In this document: piece by piece, positions 23,641-36,029 of the stretch | Layout of the letters: every line of letters begins with the position of its first letter | Numbering within the stretch: the stretch's first letter is position 1 | From: Phoronis australis | Lineage: Eukaryota; Phoronida; Phoronidae | Direction: 5' to 3' | NCBI GenBank assembly: GCA_002633005.1 | Contig: NMRA01000463.1 | Location: 62,070 to 126,069 of the forward strand | Length of the DNA: 64,000 nucleotides | The notes under the pieces: generated by a model | What the model was told of the DNA's origin: nothing | The model's input: only the letters and a program-made list of their open reading frames with translations | Database searches by the model: none | Program-made: the position numbers and the translations under genes

Positions 23641-26600
23641 TTCCCAACAATTACGCCGAATTGCAAAGTTTTTGCATAAACTTAGCAGTGAGCATAGCCC
23701 TCAAATTAGGACCCCGTCCACAGTCCAGTAAAGCATTAAAAGTACTATATATTACGTTCGCGAATTACAATATAGCACGGCGAACATAATGTTTCAAAAT
23801 ATTATGATTAGAATTAACAGCGAGAGGTCTGCAACAAGTTGCTGATTCCAATGCAGCGCACGTAACAGGGCGTCAGTTGTTATTTTTCCAAGCACGAATT
23901 CATTGCTATAACAACAGCAGGCGCGAGGTAGAATGAATTTGTTACAAGACCGTCAGGCGGTGAAATCCGATGCCTTGCGGTCGGTGCTTGCTGTGGTCTG
24001 CTTTGTCAAAACACGAGTGTCGACTTCGAGGCTCTGGAAGTGGAACTAAGAAAGGAAAGAATGTGTAGTTTAGTTTAAAATATTTAAATATCTAACATAA
24101 AAGAAAACGATTTGATATCAGCAGTCACTAATTTAACAACTCATTTTTTGGACAAAAGCTGATTAAAGTCAGGTTTCGTAAGAAATTTAAAAGTCTTATG
24201 ACATACATGTATTTAGACATCTTTAATGAAGTTACTCTTTTAAGGAACACAATAAAACGAGACTGTTTTTCATAAAATGTGTTCAAGTTTTCGAGTTACT
24301 ACAATCATGAAGTTACAGTATGTTTTGCAACTTGTATATTTGAAATCTGGGGTTTCTTGCTTATAGTTTTTTCCAAGTTTTTGTAAAAACTACAAGATCT
24401 AACAATTCTAAATTGACGACGACATAGCTACCTAATATTTCAACGGGCAGACAAGGCTTCGTTTTTGAAGTATTCAGATTGTGTTGTTTTTGAGGCTTTG
24501 CACAGGAAAGAGAAAACCGATATCTTACAAAAGAAATATAATCAAACTGAAAGATGACAGAAATAGCGTTTTGGTCAAACATACATGATATCAGATGGCA
24601 TATCATAGAGAAATGTGAAATAATTATCAACTTTCTTCAGTTTCAGCTGATTTTTACAAAGGGTGAGCGTTACCGAGAAAGGATGGCATTTATCTCGAAT
24701 CACTGTTTTATATGCAAACTGATATACACATAGGTTTGACCAAAATGACACCTTAACCACGTTTCATTTTGATTATATTTAATAAAACTAACCAAGTTTG
24801 TAATTAATTACGTGTGAAATCCATTGGATATTTATAACCACCGTCGGATGATTCAAAAGTAACGTGCTGACATGACCAGATTTAAATGTAAAGCTGCCAA
24901 GAAGAGAATTACATGTAATGTTGCCATTAAAACAAAGCAGGGGTCATATCACGTAAAATTGGTAAGATCCAATGTTTTCTGGTAATTAAATCCGACCAGA
25001 TGGACTGGATAGTTTGTGTAAAATTTTTCTGGAATACGTCCCATTGAAAGTGGCGACAGAGGAGAAGATTTTTTATTGAGTAATTTTGTTAAAAATAATG
25101 TGTATTCTTCAGTCATATTATCGCCTACGATTTTCGTTTCATTTCGTTGTGTGATACACAATCGAACACCGTTTAAATGCATTATTTCGACGAAAAATTT
25201 AAGAAAAAAATATTCAACTAAAATGTTACATTCATCATTATAGCGTACAACAAACGTATTAATGTTGGAAAAGCTATGTGTGCGTAGAAATCAGGAATAA
25301 AGTTCCTACTTTGAGCGAACACGAAACTTCTATAGTAAGAAAATAACTCATCAATCTAGGACGCCAGCTTTATAGATGAAATGAGTACAAACTCTTGCAA
25401 TAGCTAACTGATAAATTTTCAATACAAAGCGGTTTACTGTTTTCAGCGAGACTAAAATGTCGACTAATCCTCAAAACTCCAAAAGTGTGAGATTTCTTCG
25501 TCCCACTTTGAAGCAGTTGTTGGCAATGCGTCATTTATGACATATGTGTGTTCAACTTTTGTCAGAAAGGTCAAAGATTATCAAATCAAAGGGCCAACTC
25601 CGCGCAGGAGTACTGCAGGTTTTGGGAAATCTGTGTAAATTGGGCATTTGACTTAAGGAACCCGCAACTGGTAATTAAAAGAAAACAAACCATTGCAAAC
25701 GGGGCAACAAAAGGAAATGTCAAAACCGATGATAAAATTTTAAAGGATTTGCAAAAGTGTGTTATTTCAAGATTGGCTTGTTACGAATGTGTTTAAGAAT
25801 TCACCAGGACTCAAGTGAAAGCCATAATTCGTTGAATATATGACCAAATAAAATTAAAACAACCAGACGTTGAGAAGATTCAACAAAAATATAGAAAATT
25901 GGATGAAACAAAGATTTATTTTTTTGCAGTTGGGAGACTTTTTATGGTATTGCACATTTTCCTTACTCGATAAAGCAAAAATGACTTGCATTTCCATCTG
26001 CTCCATAATTGGAAACTGAAAGAAAACATTAAAATTTTCTTGAATGAACCTCTAGGTTTTTTAATAATGCAATTTTATTCATTGTGGCGTTTCTGCACGC
26101 ATGGCAGGGGCCTAAAAATAATCAACCTTAATTACTCAATTTTATTAGTAAATTTGCCGTTTTCGATTTATATTATTATATTGTTTGTCAATATTTACAT
26201 GTATGATTTACATATGTGCCCTGATAACGATGTCGGTGGAGACAAGTCAATAAGAAATTAATTAATCATATTTTCTGTATGTAAGCCTAAATATACAGGT
26301 GCACAGAATATACACACACTGGGCACTTATCCTAGTGGTGTTAATTGTTCGTTTTTGTCAAATCTAAATGCGTTACACCTATGCGCCATCTCAGCCACCA
26401 TTCCCGTGTCAGAGTTGATTAACAAGGAAGTTATTTATAACCGCGCATCACTAACAGCGCTGAAGCACTAACACAAACAAACAAACCATGTAAATTGAAA
26501 TGAATGGGTTTGATTTGATATAAATGGCTACCGCTTTAGCGTGTGGTGAGTAAGCAAGAGGAGACGGTTCGCCGCTTCTCTAACCTTTTTTCTTTTTCTT

Positions 26601-27440
26601 CTCCATTGTAAGCGAAACGTTCAATTAGTTTCCCAAGCTCGTTCGAGATCCATTACGTAAACTTCACTTTATTTGTATTATCGTTAATACAATCTCGATT
26701 TCAAAAAATAGACTGCGCATGCGTACACGTACAGCCTTTCTGTAGAGTTTCTAAAAAATTCTATTTTGCACACGAACAAAGACGACGTGGAGTTGAAAGA
26801 AAATTAGTGGAAAGACAACGTATGTGTAACTATTTCCTTGTATTCGATTTATAACGAAAATATAGCGGAGCGGAAATATTACTCTGACAAATGATATGTT
26901 TTGCATGTAATTCCTTATCAATTTGGCTTTCATGATGAGTCAAAGCTGCATCAAATACAATTAATTATATTAATGCTATTTTCTCCAGGAGGCAAAACAT
27001 TAGATCTATGTAAAAAAATTAGTGTTGCCATCTGCTAAGTACGTGATTTCCTTTTTCTTCATTAAGTGACTTATAAGCCTGTTGGAGGCTGGGCTCATTA
27101 TAATTTTAAAAAATATGACTTGTAAGAGCTTCTAAACATATAATTATAATGAACATGTTCTCTATATTTTCTTTAAACAAACAGGCCGCAACGTTCTAAC
27201 TTATTTTCACTACCGGCGCGCTGTGTCTTAAATTGTTTTAACATTAGTCCGAATGAAAAACGTGATAGACTTCCGACTTCTACCACCGTTAATGAGCGTG
27301 GAAATTTAGGACTTCAAACCTACCACCAACATGTGAAAAGGGAGTAATGTTTTAAAAATAGTCACTGCTTCTCAACCTAGAAAAGACATATTTAAGATTA
27401 TGTAGGGCCTTATGGACAGATCTGTGCGTTTAGCGAAGTA
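23641..27440. other. Intergenic, AT-rich, nothing recognised
   Basis: No gene, RNA gene or transposon end was recognised across this stretch. It is notably AT-rich. Short frames occur on both strands at the density expected by chance. Confidence 0.4.
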
Positions 27441-27800
27441 TCCATAAAGCTGTAGATTTTAATTCAGTAAACGAACATTTTCTCTGAAAGTAGAAGGACT
27501 GTAGAACTTGATCTTGACTCGACTTTTTATCAATATGACAATAATTGGACCACATGTCCATATAAAATTATTTAAATACAAATTATCAAAGAAAAAATCA
27601 ACATTGATGGTAAAACTACGAAGTCAATAACTCCACCGAATTTCACTTGACACAACTGTTCATTCTGGAATCTCAAAACGCTGTCACATTTTCACAAATG
27701 ATCATTTCCTTTTCGTCAGATGCAACTTTCAATTTCATTTATGAAAATCACGAATAAACTACTTTTTGATAATCCTCTTCGTAAGACTGGCTTAGGGAAT
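27441..27800 (+). repeat. Dispersed AT-rich repeat, copy related to 32.6-32.9 kb
   Basis: TAGATTTTAATTCAGTAAAC and CTGAAAGTAGAAGGACTGTAG match, in order, TAGATTTTAACTCGGTAAAC and CTGAAAGTAGAAAGCCTGTAG at about 32656-32710. AATAATTGG and the ATCTCAAAACGCTG block then follow at matching spacing. It is decayed and non-coding. Confidence 0.55.
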
Positions 27801-28097
27801 ATTGCATGAAGCCCTGTATACGAGAATTTCGCAGTTTTTCAATTAGTCTTTTCTGATATTCTCTAGGGTGCTATATTCACATAACCTGATTGATGTCTTA
27901 GTGCTTAACACAAATTTACAATAACAGATTCAAAATTTCAAGCGAATGCTATTCGCAGTCTTCTCATGCATTTAACAACCCAAAATGGTCAGCCAACCCA
28001 GTAGGTGCCAAATTTTGATGAAATCAGCCGTAGCTCAAAAAAAATCTGTTGAGTGTCACCTACATTGACTTCATCGTCAAAGAAACGTGATTGTCTG

Positions 28098-28400
28098 TGA
28101 TTAGACCGTGCGCGGAATCGAACCCCGAGACCCCGCGGTCCGAGTCAAACATACTGCTGGCGCAGCTTAATGCTACCCGGGTAAACGGTTGAGAACTTTA
28201 TACGTGCCGAACTGCCAAATCCACCAGCCTTAATTTCAGCGAATGTCTGGCAGACAGCGGCAAGAATTGGCTAATTGTCGTAAAATCGCAAAACACATCA
28301 CGTTTCATGGTTTTACTGCTCCGGTCAGCTTTTTTCCCAAAAAGTGTATCCCATCCAACGATAATCTCAACAATGTGTTTTGGCCATAAGAACGATAATG
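28098..28400 (-). repeat. Composite dispersed repeat with tRNA-like segment (copy c, inverted)
   Basis: Read on the - strand, the module GCCAATTCTTGCCGCTGTCT (about 28250-28295) is followed by a tRNA-like stretch at 28098-28175 that includes GGGGTTCGATTCCGCG, a good B box and partial T arm. A proper acceptor stem cannot be formed, so it is not a functional tRNA. The order, module then tRNA-like, is the same as in copies a and d. Confidence 0.55.
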
Positions 28401-30460
28401 TGGAGTGGGAAAGTGGGAAACTCGAAATTCACTTGGTGCATAACTTTCGCGAGAAAATGCTGTGTGATCAGGTACTTTGTTTACAATGCAGTGCGAGATC
28501 TTGCGAGGACTTGCGTGATGAGCGTTTTCTCTCTATCCACTCAGACAATAAAGAGCGCCACCTGTTGAATATAAAATCACCCGTTAAGTAATTTTAACTA
28601 TTTCTAATTTAATTTTCTGTCAATAGATGAAGTTTTGACATCAAAGAATTGATAAAATAATCAATGGCACCAACAGAAAGTACTTTGAAAGGGGCTGATA
28701 TCAGATTGTTACACTTTACGAATAGATTATGTGCAATTATAAACATAATAATTGCGGTACAGACTGCCGACGGAACACTCTTTGCGCGTCCTTCATTTTA
28801 ATTCAATAATGGTCAAGAACGCAGGGGCACGGAGGCTCTGAACCCTGGCTGCATGCCTAATGTTCGATTTTCAGATTAATTCTACGTGAAAGACTGCTAA
28901 ATCGTTGTTATGCCATGATCGTGATTAAAGTAAAAACCACTGGGAACATGCATCAAAAAATTTTATTTGTATAAATATACTTGTATTAAGGTTACGTGCC
29001 CTCATATTTCCAAAAAAATATTAAAAAGCTATGGAAAAGCCGAGACACGATTGTGAGCATGTTTAACAAAGTTTTAATGCAGAAAATTTGCTGAGTGTTT
29101 TTTCTCTACCAGTGTGCTTTTCAAAAGTATAACATATCTGCCAAGAAAACATGGTCACGTGACAACGCGAATGGTAAAATGTTGTGGATGACATGTTTAG
29201 ATTTGTCTCGATTCCTAGTTTCAGAAAATATACGCGTTTATGAATTGCCTGTCGCCAGTTTTTCATAGATATTTTAAGAAGACAACGATAAATCAAGGGT
29301 ACACATAACCTTAATCCGAGTTGTACTTGCTATTATTGCGTTACATGCGACCGTCGCAACAGCGAAATTCTCCACTCCAATCAACACAAGTGCGAGAACA
29401 TTAACTCTTGTGAAACCATAAACAAAGAAATCTTAAACCGCCAATAACTCATAAACGGGGTACTGGCTTCGGTCCTGTCGTGTACAGTATCATGCTTGGG
29501 TTTTACGACAAGGCCGGCATTCTTGAATGTCGCCAGGCAAAGCTTGCCGTTATCTCATTTGTAGACTCTGGGAACATTGAGAATACTTGGTAGATGATTA
29601 TTATTTTGAACAATTTTTTAATGTGTGACCAGCAATGCTTGTGAGATACGCTCAACTTTTCTCTATTTTTTACAAGAAATGGAGTATAAATTGTTAATAG
29701 ACCAACGAAGCTTTGCATTCTGGCAAATGACCCCTGGCGCCTAGGATGACCTTAACTTTCGATTCCAAAGTAGAGTGATTTTAGACCAATTAAATACACT
29801 GTAAACTTAACATGGGAGTTTTTTGTATTTATATTGTGTTGAGCCAAATGACAATAATCACACTAAGAAAATTCGAATGATTCTCCATTTTCAAAATCTT
29901 TTACACGTTTGTCATGTGCGAATACAAAATGCAACACCATAATTTATGTATTGCTTAGTCATTTTTAAGAACCATTAACGCAGTACTGGGCGGACATTAA
30001 TATTTGCTTTGTCCAGCCCCATTTACCCATAGGGCTTGTTGTACGTGGTGTTAATAATCGCATGTTAATAGATTTATTCTTTTTGAAAGTTGATGCTTTT
30101 TAGTATATGTAATGTTTGCTTTGTTTTCTGGCCTTTGAGTTAGGGTTGCCGTAGTCGACACACTAGTGGAAATTAGTTCCACTATCTGACACATACCGCA
30201 TGTCCTTCGAAATGAAACATTTTAGACCATGGCGCCATCACGCAAGCAAGCATTCTGATGATAGTAGAAACTGCACTTATCTCAGTCGAGCCATCTTAAG
30301 CACTGCAACGGAAATAGTAGAGGCGGAACGACATGTTATGCAATTTTAGGTTGAAATTGCGACATCGACGGCAACAGGCATTCTTTTACCGAAATTAATA
30401 TCGTCCAGAAAAGCATTACATACTTAAGTTAGGATCGTGTTATGAATTTCCCATGATATC
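28401..30460. other. Intergenic; possible decayed repeat near 29.1 kb
   Basis: I recognise no gene. About 29100-29230 shares words such as ACATGGTCACGTGAC and TAGTTTCAGAAAATATA with the AT-rich repeats near 1.1 kb and 32.5 kb, which suggests another old copy. The remainder shows nothing. Confidence 0.35.
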
Positions 30461-30469
30461 GTTGGCATC

Positions 30470-30650
30470 GCCGAAACCGCCACCGCAGTCTCCAAAGTGC
30501 GGCAACCCACAGCGCGCGCGCACGCTCGTCGCAGTGTTCGTTACACGGACGCCGGCGGGGGATCACCGCAGTGTTTGTGTTGCGTCCAATCCACGGCACG
30601 GTCCCAGCACGAGTCTGGCTTTGACTGACTTCGTGCATTGACAGACTTCA
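30470..30650. promoter_or_regulatory. Short GC/CpG-rich island in the gene-poor interval
   Basis: The island stands out from AT-rich surroundings by its CpG content (gcgcgcgcgcacgctcgtcgc) and stays open in frames on both strands. I recognise no protein domain. It could be a promoter, a regulatory element or a decayed exon. Confidence 0.25.
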
Positions 30651-31134
30651 GAACGCTGGCACCGACGAAGACTTAAGTCTGTTGATATCGTCCGCGGTAT
30701 TCACCAGACCCTAGCCCTAGCCAAGGGGAAATCCGCTTGAGACATGCAGGATGCCGAGATATACTGTTACAATCTGAAAATAGCATAGTTTTTCGAAGAC
30801 AATATTTGCAATTGTTAATTTTTTATTTTAATCTTTGTAACGACTTTCGGCAGAATGCGCGTAACTGGAATGTATAGGTGATGGACATTACATGGCGTGA
30901 AAGGCCATTATCGCTACCCGCGTACTTAGCTGGGGCAAAGACAGGCCTTTAATTGCTTTCTCTACTGCAATGAAGTTGGCGATAAAAATAAACATCTTCA
31001 TAACGAAATGTCGTCCTCTTATTTTTCATCGCGGCAAATATGAAATCCTAGACCCTAGTATGCCATGCGAAGCTTATCTGCGAGGTTCACCAGCTCCGTG
31101 CGGAAATGACGTCGTCGGTCATACAGTTGTTATC

Positions 31135-31257
31135 CAGGGCTGTGTTTCGTATAGCCGCAAGATATTCGCGAGTGAAGCAAATCTGATCACTCGGTTTGTT
31201 TGTGTTATGAATGACGTGTTTTTAGCAAGTTTCTTGCTTCTACGGAAAGCAGCCCTG
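31135..31257. mobile_element. Miniature transposon with CAGGGCTG ends
   Basis: The left end CAGGGCTGTGTTTCGTA (31135-31151) and right end TACGGAAAGCAGCCCTG pair over about 15 of 17 positions. The total is about 123 bp. Ends starting CAGGG are typical of hAT-type elements, but no 8-bp duplication is visible in the flanks. The frame at 30970-31266 runs through it and is not a gene. Confidence 0.5.
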
Positions 31258-31618
31258 CACAGCTAAATGCCCAATTCGTTAAATTCACGAACGCTTGTAA
31301 TCCGCTACTCTATCGTTACCATCCGCTCTGTATTATTCGTCAGTTCACCATTTATACACCTTTAACCCGTACGATTTCCATTGGTGTCACCATTGTCATT
31401 TCAACCACATGCTGTATACATGTAATTACTGCACAATAGGGCCATCCTGGATTACACAGCGATACCGAATCTCACCGTATTTATACCCACAATGCCGTAA
31501 GCATCCGTCAGGCACGTTTGCTGCCTCGTTTTCATGGGACTGGAGTTTCACATGATATTTGAAGTTGTCTGGTTCTTTACAATGTTTTCTCGGTTACATT
31601 ACCCCATTCGTCCTTCTA

Positions 31619-31795
31619 ATGCCATCAAAGTATTACTGCTGTGCTGTGGGCTGCAACTCCGACGTGACGGAGTTTGATAAATTGGACTAATGCCCGTAGA
31701 TGCGTGATCTAAATTTCCTCGCCTTCCCGACACCAATGAGAGACACGAAAATGTGCCTGATTCACAAAACGAGATCACGCGCCTTCTAATCTCCG
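31619..31795 (+). pseudogene. Degenerate THAP-type zinc-finger fragment
   Basis: From an ATG at 31619 the frame reads MPSKYYCCAVGCNSD and on to LD, then a stop, CP, another stop, then MRDLNFLAFPTPMRDTK before a third stop near 31795. The start (M-P, then C-x-V-x-C-N) and the later L-x-F-x-x-F-P block, in the same frame and at about the right spacing, are hallmarks of the C2CH THAP domain. The distal Cys and His ligands are not seen. THAP domains are DNA-binding modules of P-element-type transposases and host proteins derived from them. The in-frame stops argue for a dead copy; an exon ending before the first stop is less likely. The - strand frame opposite is a shadow. Confidence 0.5.
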
Positions 31796-31799
31796 GGAC

Positions 31800-32514
31800 A
31801 AAGGAGAGTTCTATGGCCGTGTAATCCACGACGGCCCCATTATCATTGTTGAAACAACAACATATAATTATATGGTTTCTAACCATAAAATGCCACCATT
31901 AGCCGTTCTTAGTAGGAGATAACTTCCGAAACAAACTATTTCTAGATCGTTGACTGTGATAACAACGTTTATTGACAGAAATTGATGGAAGCTTTTCATA
32001 CGCATATGAGATCGCTGTCGTGACTCTAATCAAACCATCTCTGCTTGCCCTTCAGCGTACTCGGTAGAGGTTATCTACATGCCGGGTCTTTTATCGGTGT
32101 CAATGTCTGTGTCATATTTTCCCTGTACCAATGCTTGCCGTTCCTGAGTTATGGCCACCACCGGGACTTGTCCAAAACAGCCTCACAAGGCTCCTCAAGT
32201 TAATGTCCTAAGGCATATATTCCAAAAAGTGCCCGCATACAAGCACATTGTCTTACTTTCAGAGTTACAAGTAAAACGTTCTGTGGTTTGCATTGTTAGT
32301 GCTGAGGAAAACCAAAGCTTTGTTAGAACCTCAGCTTCCATTAGCATATCTTTTGACTTATCTCTAAAACAAACTAACGGTATCACTACCTGTTTAATTT
32401 GAAACTTCATATTAAATATTTATGTACAACGAAATCCGTTCTCGTTGTTGATTCAGTTGTTTTGCTATCAATGTACATTTTGGTAATTTTTCAAAAAAGA
32501 CATGCTCACTTGAC
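31800..32514. other. Intergenic, nothing recognised
   Basis: No supported feature. The overlapping frames at 32151-32410 on the two strands have no family motif. Confidence 0.35.
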
Positions 32515-32757
32515 CCAATTAATGTCAGTCTGGTAAAAAGTAAAAACAAACATTTCTACAGGCCTCTTAGTTTCAGTAAATATATGCTTTTACTGGGAAA
32601 AAATCTATACCTCGCTGACAGGTGTGCGTATTTATTCAAACATCTATACAAATTATAGATTTTAACTCGGTAAACATATATATTTACTGAAAGTAGAAAG
32701 CCTGTAGAAATAAATTGTTGACATTTTACCAGACTGACATTAATTGGTTCGAATTTT
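32515..32757. repeat. Long inverted repeat with perfect 24-bp ends
   Basis: The first 24 bases (beginning CCAATTAATGTCAGTC) are perfectly complementary to the last 24 (ending GACTGACATTAATTGG). Pairing continues inward with mismatches: TTTCTACAGGC with GCCTGTAGAAA, and TTTCAGTAAATATAT with ATATATTTACTGAAA. The two arms take up most of the 243 bp. The right arm belongs to the repeat also found at 27.4 kb, so two copies may have inserted head to head, or the whole is a foldback element. Confidence 0.75.
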
Positions 32758-33075
32758 TAAATAAATTAACAAACATGAACATTGATAAAAAACAGCGGAC
32801 AGCAATAACAAAAACGCATACTGAAGATGAAATCTCAAAAGCGGTGCCACAGTTTTCTAAAATATCATTTTTTATGAAAATCACCATAAACATCCTATTT
32901 TTGATCTCTCTCACGCAAAATAGGGCCACTGTAAAAACAACTGAGTTTTGTAGAGCACTGAGTAAAAAAAAACGTACGTAGAATCTGAAGTTTCATCTGA
33001 AGTTTCGACCAGTCGTTTGCGTGGCATTTGTCAAATTTGGACATTTTATTTTGCTAGGGTCCTACATAATGTTAA
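32758..33075 (+). repeat. Continuation of the dispersed AT-rich repeat
   Basis: The ATCTCAAAAGCGGTGCCACA block (from about 32830), TATTTTTGATCTCT and CTAGGGTCCTACATA (33054-33068) match the repeats at 8.3, 27.7 and, inverted, 0.8 kb. No conserved frame. Confidence 0.5.
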
Positions 33076-33925
33076 TAACCAACTGTTGTGGCTGACATGA
33101 TTATATAGGAATTTAGTATAATTAATGTCTACAAGTCACCAATAATCGCGTTACTGTGGTCAAACTGATAAACAAGTACACATAGATTTATCTTGAATGG
33201 AAATTATGCCGTGGGAGTGCACTTTTCTGAACGACATATCACATTTCCAAGAAAGACATCCTGAAATTCGTAACGTTTTTAGAAACAATCACAAATCTCC
33301 CAAGGACGCATCGGAATTTGCAAAACCAGATTGATAAGAATTTTGATGTAACCGGATAAAACTTATTGTTATTAACATTACCACACACAATTTTGTGCAG
33401 TTATATCAAAAGCAACAGTTCCCTTGACTGCCTCCACTTTTTCAAGATTTTCGATGTTTGTTATTTGTCCTCACTGCGCGTATTTGCAGTAGGCCCATTT
33501 CAAATAACAAGGTTTCCAAAATACAGTCTCGCTCAAGTGTTTCTTTTGGCGCAAGCGCCCATTTCAAAGTATACAATGGGGGTAATTAAGTCTTAAATTG
33601 TGTGTTGTTGACACCTCTTCCTACAATACGATAATTTTCATTCAAGCTGATGCTTATAAATTCGTAAAACTAAGATCTTTAATTTTGAATACGTCTGAAA
33701 TACCACAGCTATTTTAGTTTGGTCCAAGCCTTTACTCAAATGTTTCATATACAGACGTATGTGTCTAGTTCCCGATATTGGCGCGGCTTCACATAATTAT
33801 AGGCGCATACACCTACATGTACACGCGCAGATACTGTTTCCGGTGCAAAACCTCTGAATACCCATCGGTTTCGTGATGCTCAGCGACCGCTGACTGATTG
33901 TGTAATTGTCTACAGTTGTACACCT

Positions 33926-34404
33926 GGGGCGTGTTTCACGTAACAGCTTACGACCTTTTTTGGTCGTCGGTTTCATTTACATCGGCGGCAACCATTTAGT
34001 TGCAATATTTTTTGAGGTTTACGTACAAGTTTCCCGAGATCTCATAGAAATCTGTCAGTGAAACGTTGTCTTCGTTTAAGTTATTGCGAACTTAAAAAAG
34101 ATCGTAAAGTTGGGGCATTTTCGCGCAAGATGTCTCAGCGCCTTAGGGAGGTAGAGTTTGAGCCAGGTAATTAGCATTGTACTCCACACCATTTTTCCGC
34201 AGAAGTAAAACAAGGGTGGAAGCAGTTGTCCACCCATTAGGTACAATCCTGGTAACAGAAAAATATACTTTTTATTTTCGGCTAAGCAACAGGTATAACA
34301 AATGCTATTAAATGTTTCAAGATGTATTAATAAAATTCTTTTTTAAGACACAGGGTCATGGTCGGAACTCTTTATGTCCTAAGTCATTGTCGTGAAACAC
34401 ACCC
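33926..34404. mobile_element. Probable DNA-transposon remnant with GTGTTTCACG ends
   Basis: The left end GGGGCGTGTTTCACG (33926-33940) and right end CGTGAAACACACCC (34391-34404) are imperfect inverted repeats about 480 bp apart. A short frame beginning ATGTCTCAGCGCCTTAGG near 34130 is followed by a GTAATT donor-like word, but no domain is recognisable. No target duplication was found, so the superfamily is open. Confidence 0.45.
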
Positions 34405-35690
34405 TTGCTGTACAAATGCACAAATTGAATAAAAACAACACGCTACATGACGTCACGTTGCCTTTGTCTACGACTGACTGAATGAACGTCATCCAACAAT
34501 CATAGTTAGGCAGGTCACAGGTTTTAATTTGAAGTTTTTGTGCTTCTCAGGTCGTTGTGATATTTTGCACTTGAACCTTTACCAGTCTTCTATTTTAAGT
34601 TGACCTCTCAAAACCGAAACGTTGTGTTTTTGGCAGCGGATTACTGCGTTATGTTTCCACTCGAACTCGTGCTGACCGTGACGTCGACTTAAGATGGCGA
34701 CATAACAGTTTTAATGAGCACGTTACAGGATTGCGTAACCAAGTAATTCTAAAATTCCTTTCAACAAACACTAAATTCATTCCCCACGGGAGTAAGAAAC
34801 TGAGCGTTTTGCACTGGTTGAACCGAGAAACTGCAGATGAAAGAGAAATTATTACTTTGCAAAGTGCCTGAAATTCAATATGATTCTCGCATGAAGTTCA
34901 TTCAGTGCACTACATCGCTTAAATTAATTGAAGTTTTAGAATAATTAAAGAAAATTTTGAGAACACAAAATAGTTGTTATCATCTCACAGGATATTGCAT
35001 CTGTGTTTCCGTTTGAATTTTAACGTAAGATCAACCTGCGTATGAAGACATTTGTTAATGGTATCCAGATTTTATTTTTAATTTTAATTTTGTTGTAGTT
35101 GCTCGATTTTATCAATGCTTGAAGACAGTGTAGAGAAAAACCGGTTTTGAATTCATGAAGCGACTGGTATGAGAAACTGACGTTGTTTCGGTTAAACTGA
35201 AGCAATGGGCAACGAATTGTGACTCTAGAAATAGCTTAGGATATGTGTTGTTCTTTTCTAAAGACAAATGAAACGACATTTAACCACTTCTGAGAACTTA
35301 TGAAGATAGTGGACTCCAGTTTTACACAAGTTTGTTACGATACATTGGCGTCTTTTGAATGTGGATGGAATGATACAACTTTCAAAGTATTTATTTTCTA
35401 ACATTTTCCCACTTAATCCGTGGAGAAAAGCACCCTGAAAATCTGAAATATATAAATATTTTTATTTCAAATCCCTTTTTACATCTAAGTATCTTTACAC
35501 GTGATTTCACAAAAACGCATCTGTTTCTCTCTCAACTGTTCACGCCCTTTTGGCAATAACGTTTCAATTCGTTCTTTTTAGGCTCCAGCATATGACTTAC
35601 TTCGTCGAGTGTTATCCAAGCAAGCGGGTATGCTCTGATACTTCCAGAGTTAATTTGGCAAAAGACGTTCTTTGATCTGCGTGTCTTGGT
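34405..35690. other. Upstream flank of Prrx
   Basis: No gene or repeat was recognised. A perfect CRE palindrome TGACGTCA lies at 34448-34455. The sequence is otherwise AT-rich. Confidence 0.4.
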
Positions 35691-35692
35691 CA

Positions 35693-36029
35693 CATGACGT
35701 GTGACGTATCCCGTGGTTAGATCACTTCTTCTGTAGTGCCGGGTGGAAGTGATTCATATGAACGTCTGGATCCGACCGGGGCGCTTCGTATTTGACTCTT
35801 AGACCTGTGTTTTGATGATCTGCTGGGTGTTAGTTTTTTACTTTGCTGAGTACAACGATCTCCAATTTCCAATTAGTTACGCTCGAGAAGGGGTAGTGAG
35901 CTACGCAGTGACTACCGCGAATGATTTTGATTGGTTGACAGTGCTGACGTCTGTGAAAAACACATCGAGACAGGAACAGGATTTAACTCAGTAACACCAA
36001 TAAATCTGAGATCATTTCAAAACATTATC
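35693..36029 (+). promoter_or_regulatory. Putative Prrx promoter and 5' leader
   Basis: This is the region directly before the Prrx start codon. Two CRE half-sites sit close together (CATGACGTGTGACGTATC, from about 35694). I find no convincing TATA box and cannot place the transcription start. The reading frame of the protein stays open upstream to about 35931, but it has no ATG before 36030. Confidence 0.3.

Noticed and set aside
28098-28175. A functional tRNA gene on the minus strand
   Set aside because: A good B box is present, but the acceptor stem does not pair, the T stem has a mismatch and the anticodon arm is poor. The stretch is also part of a dispersed repeat.
31599-31886. 95-codon minus-strand frame near 31.7 kb
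   Set aside because: It is the antisense shadow of the THAP-like fragment; the plus strand carries the recognisable motif.
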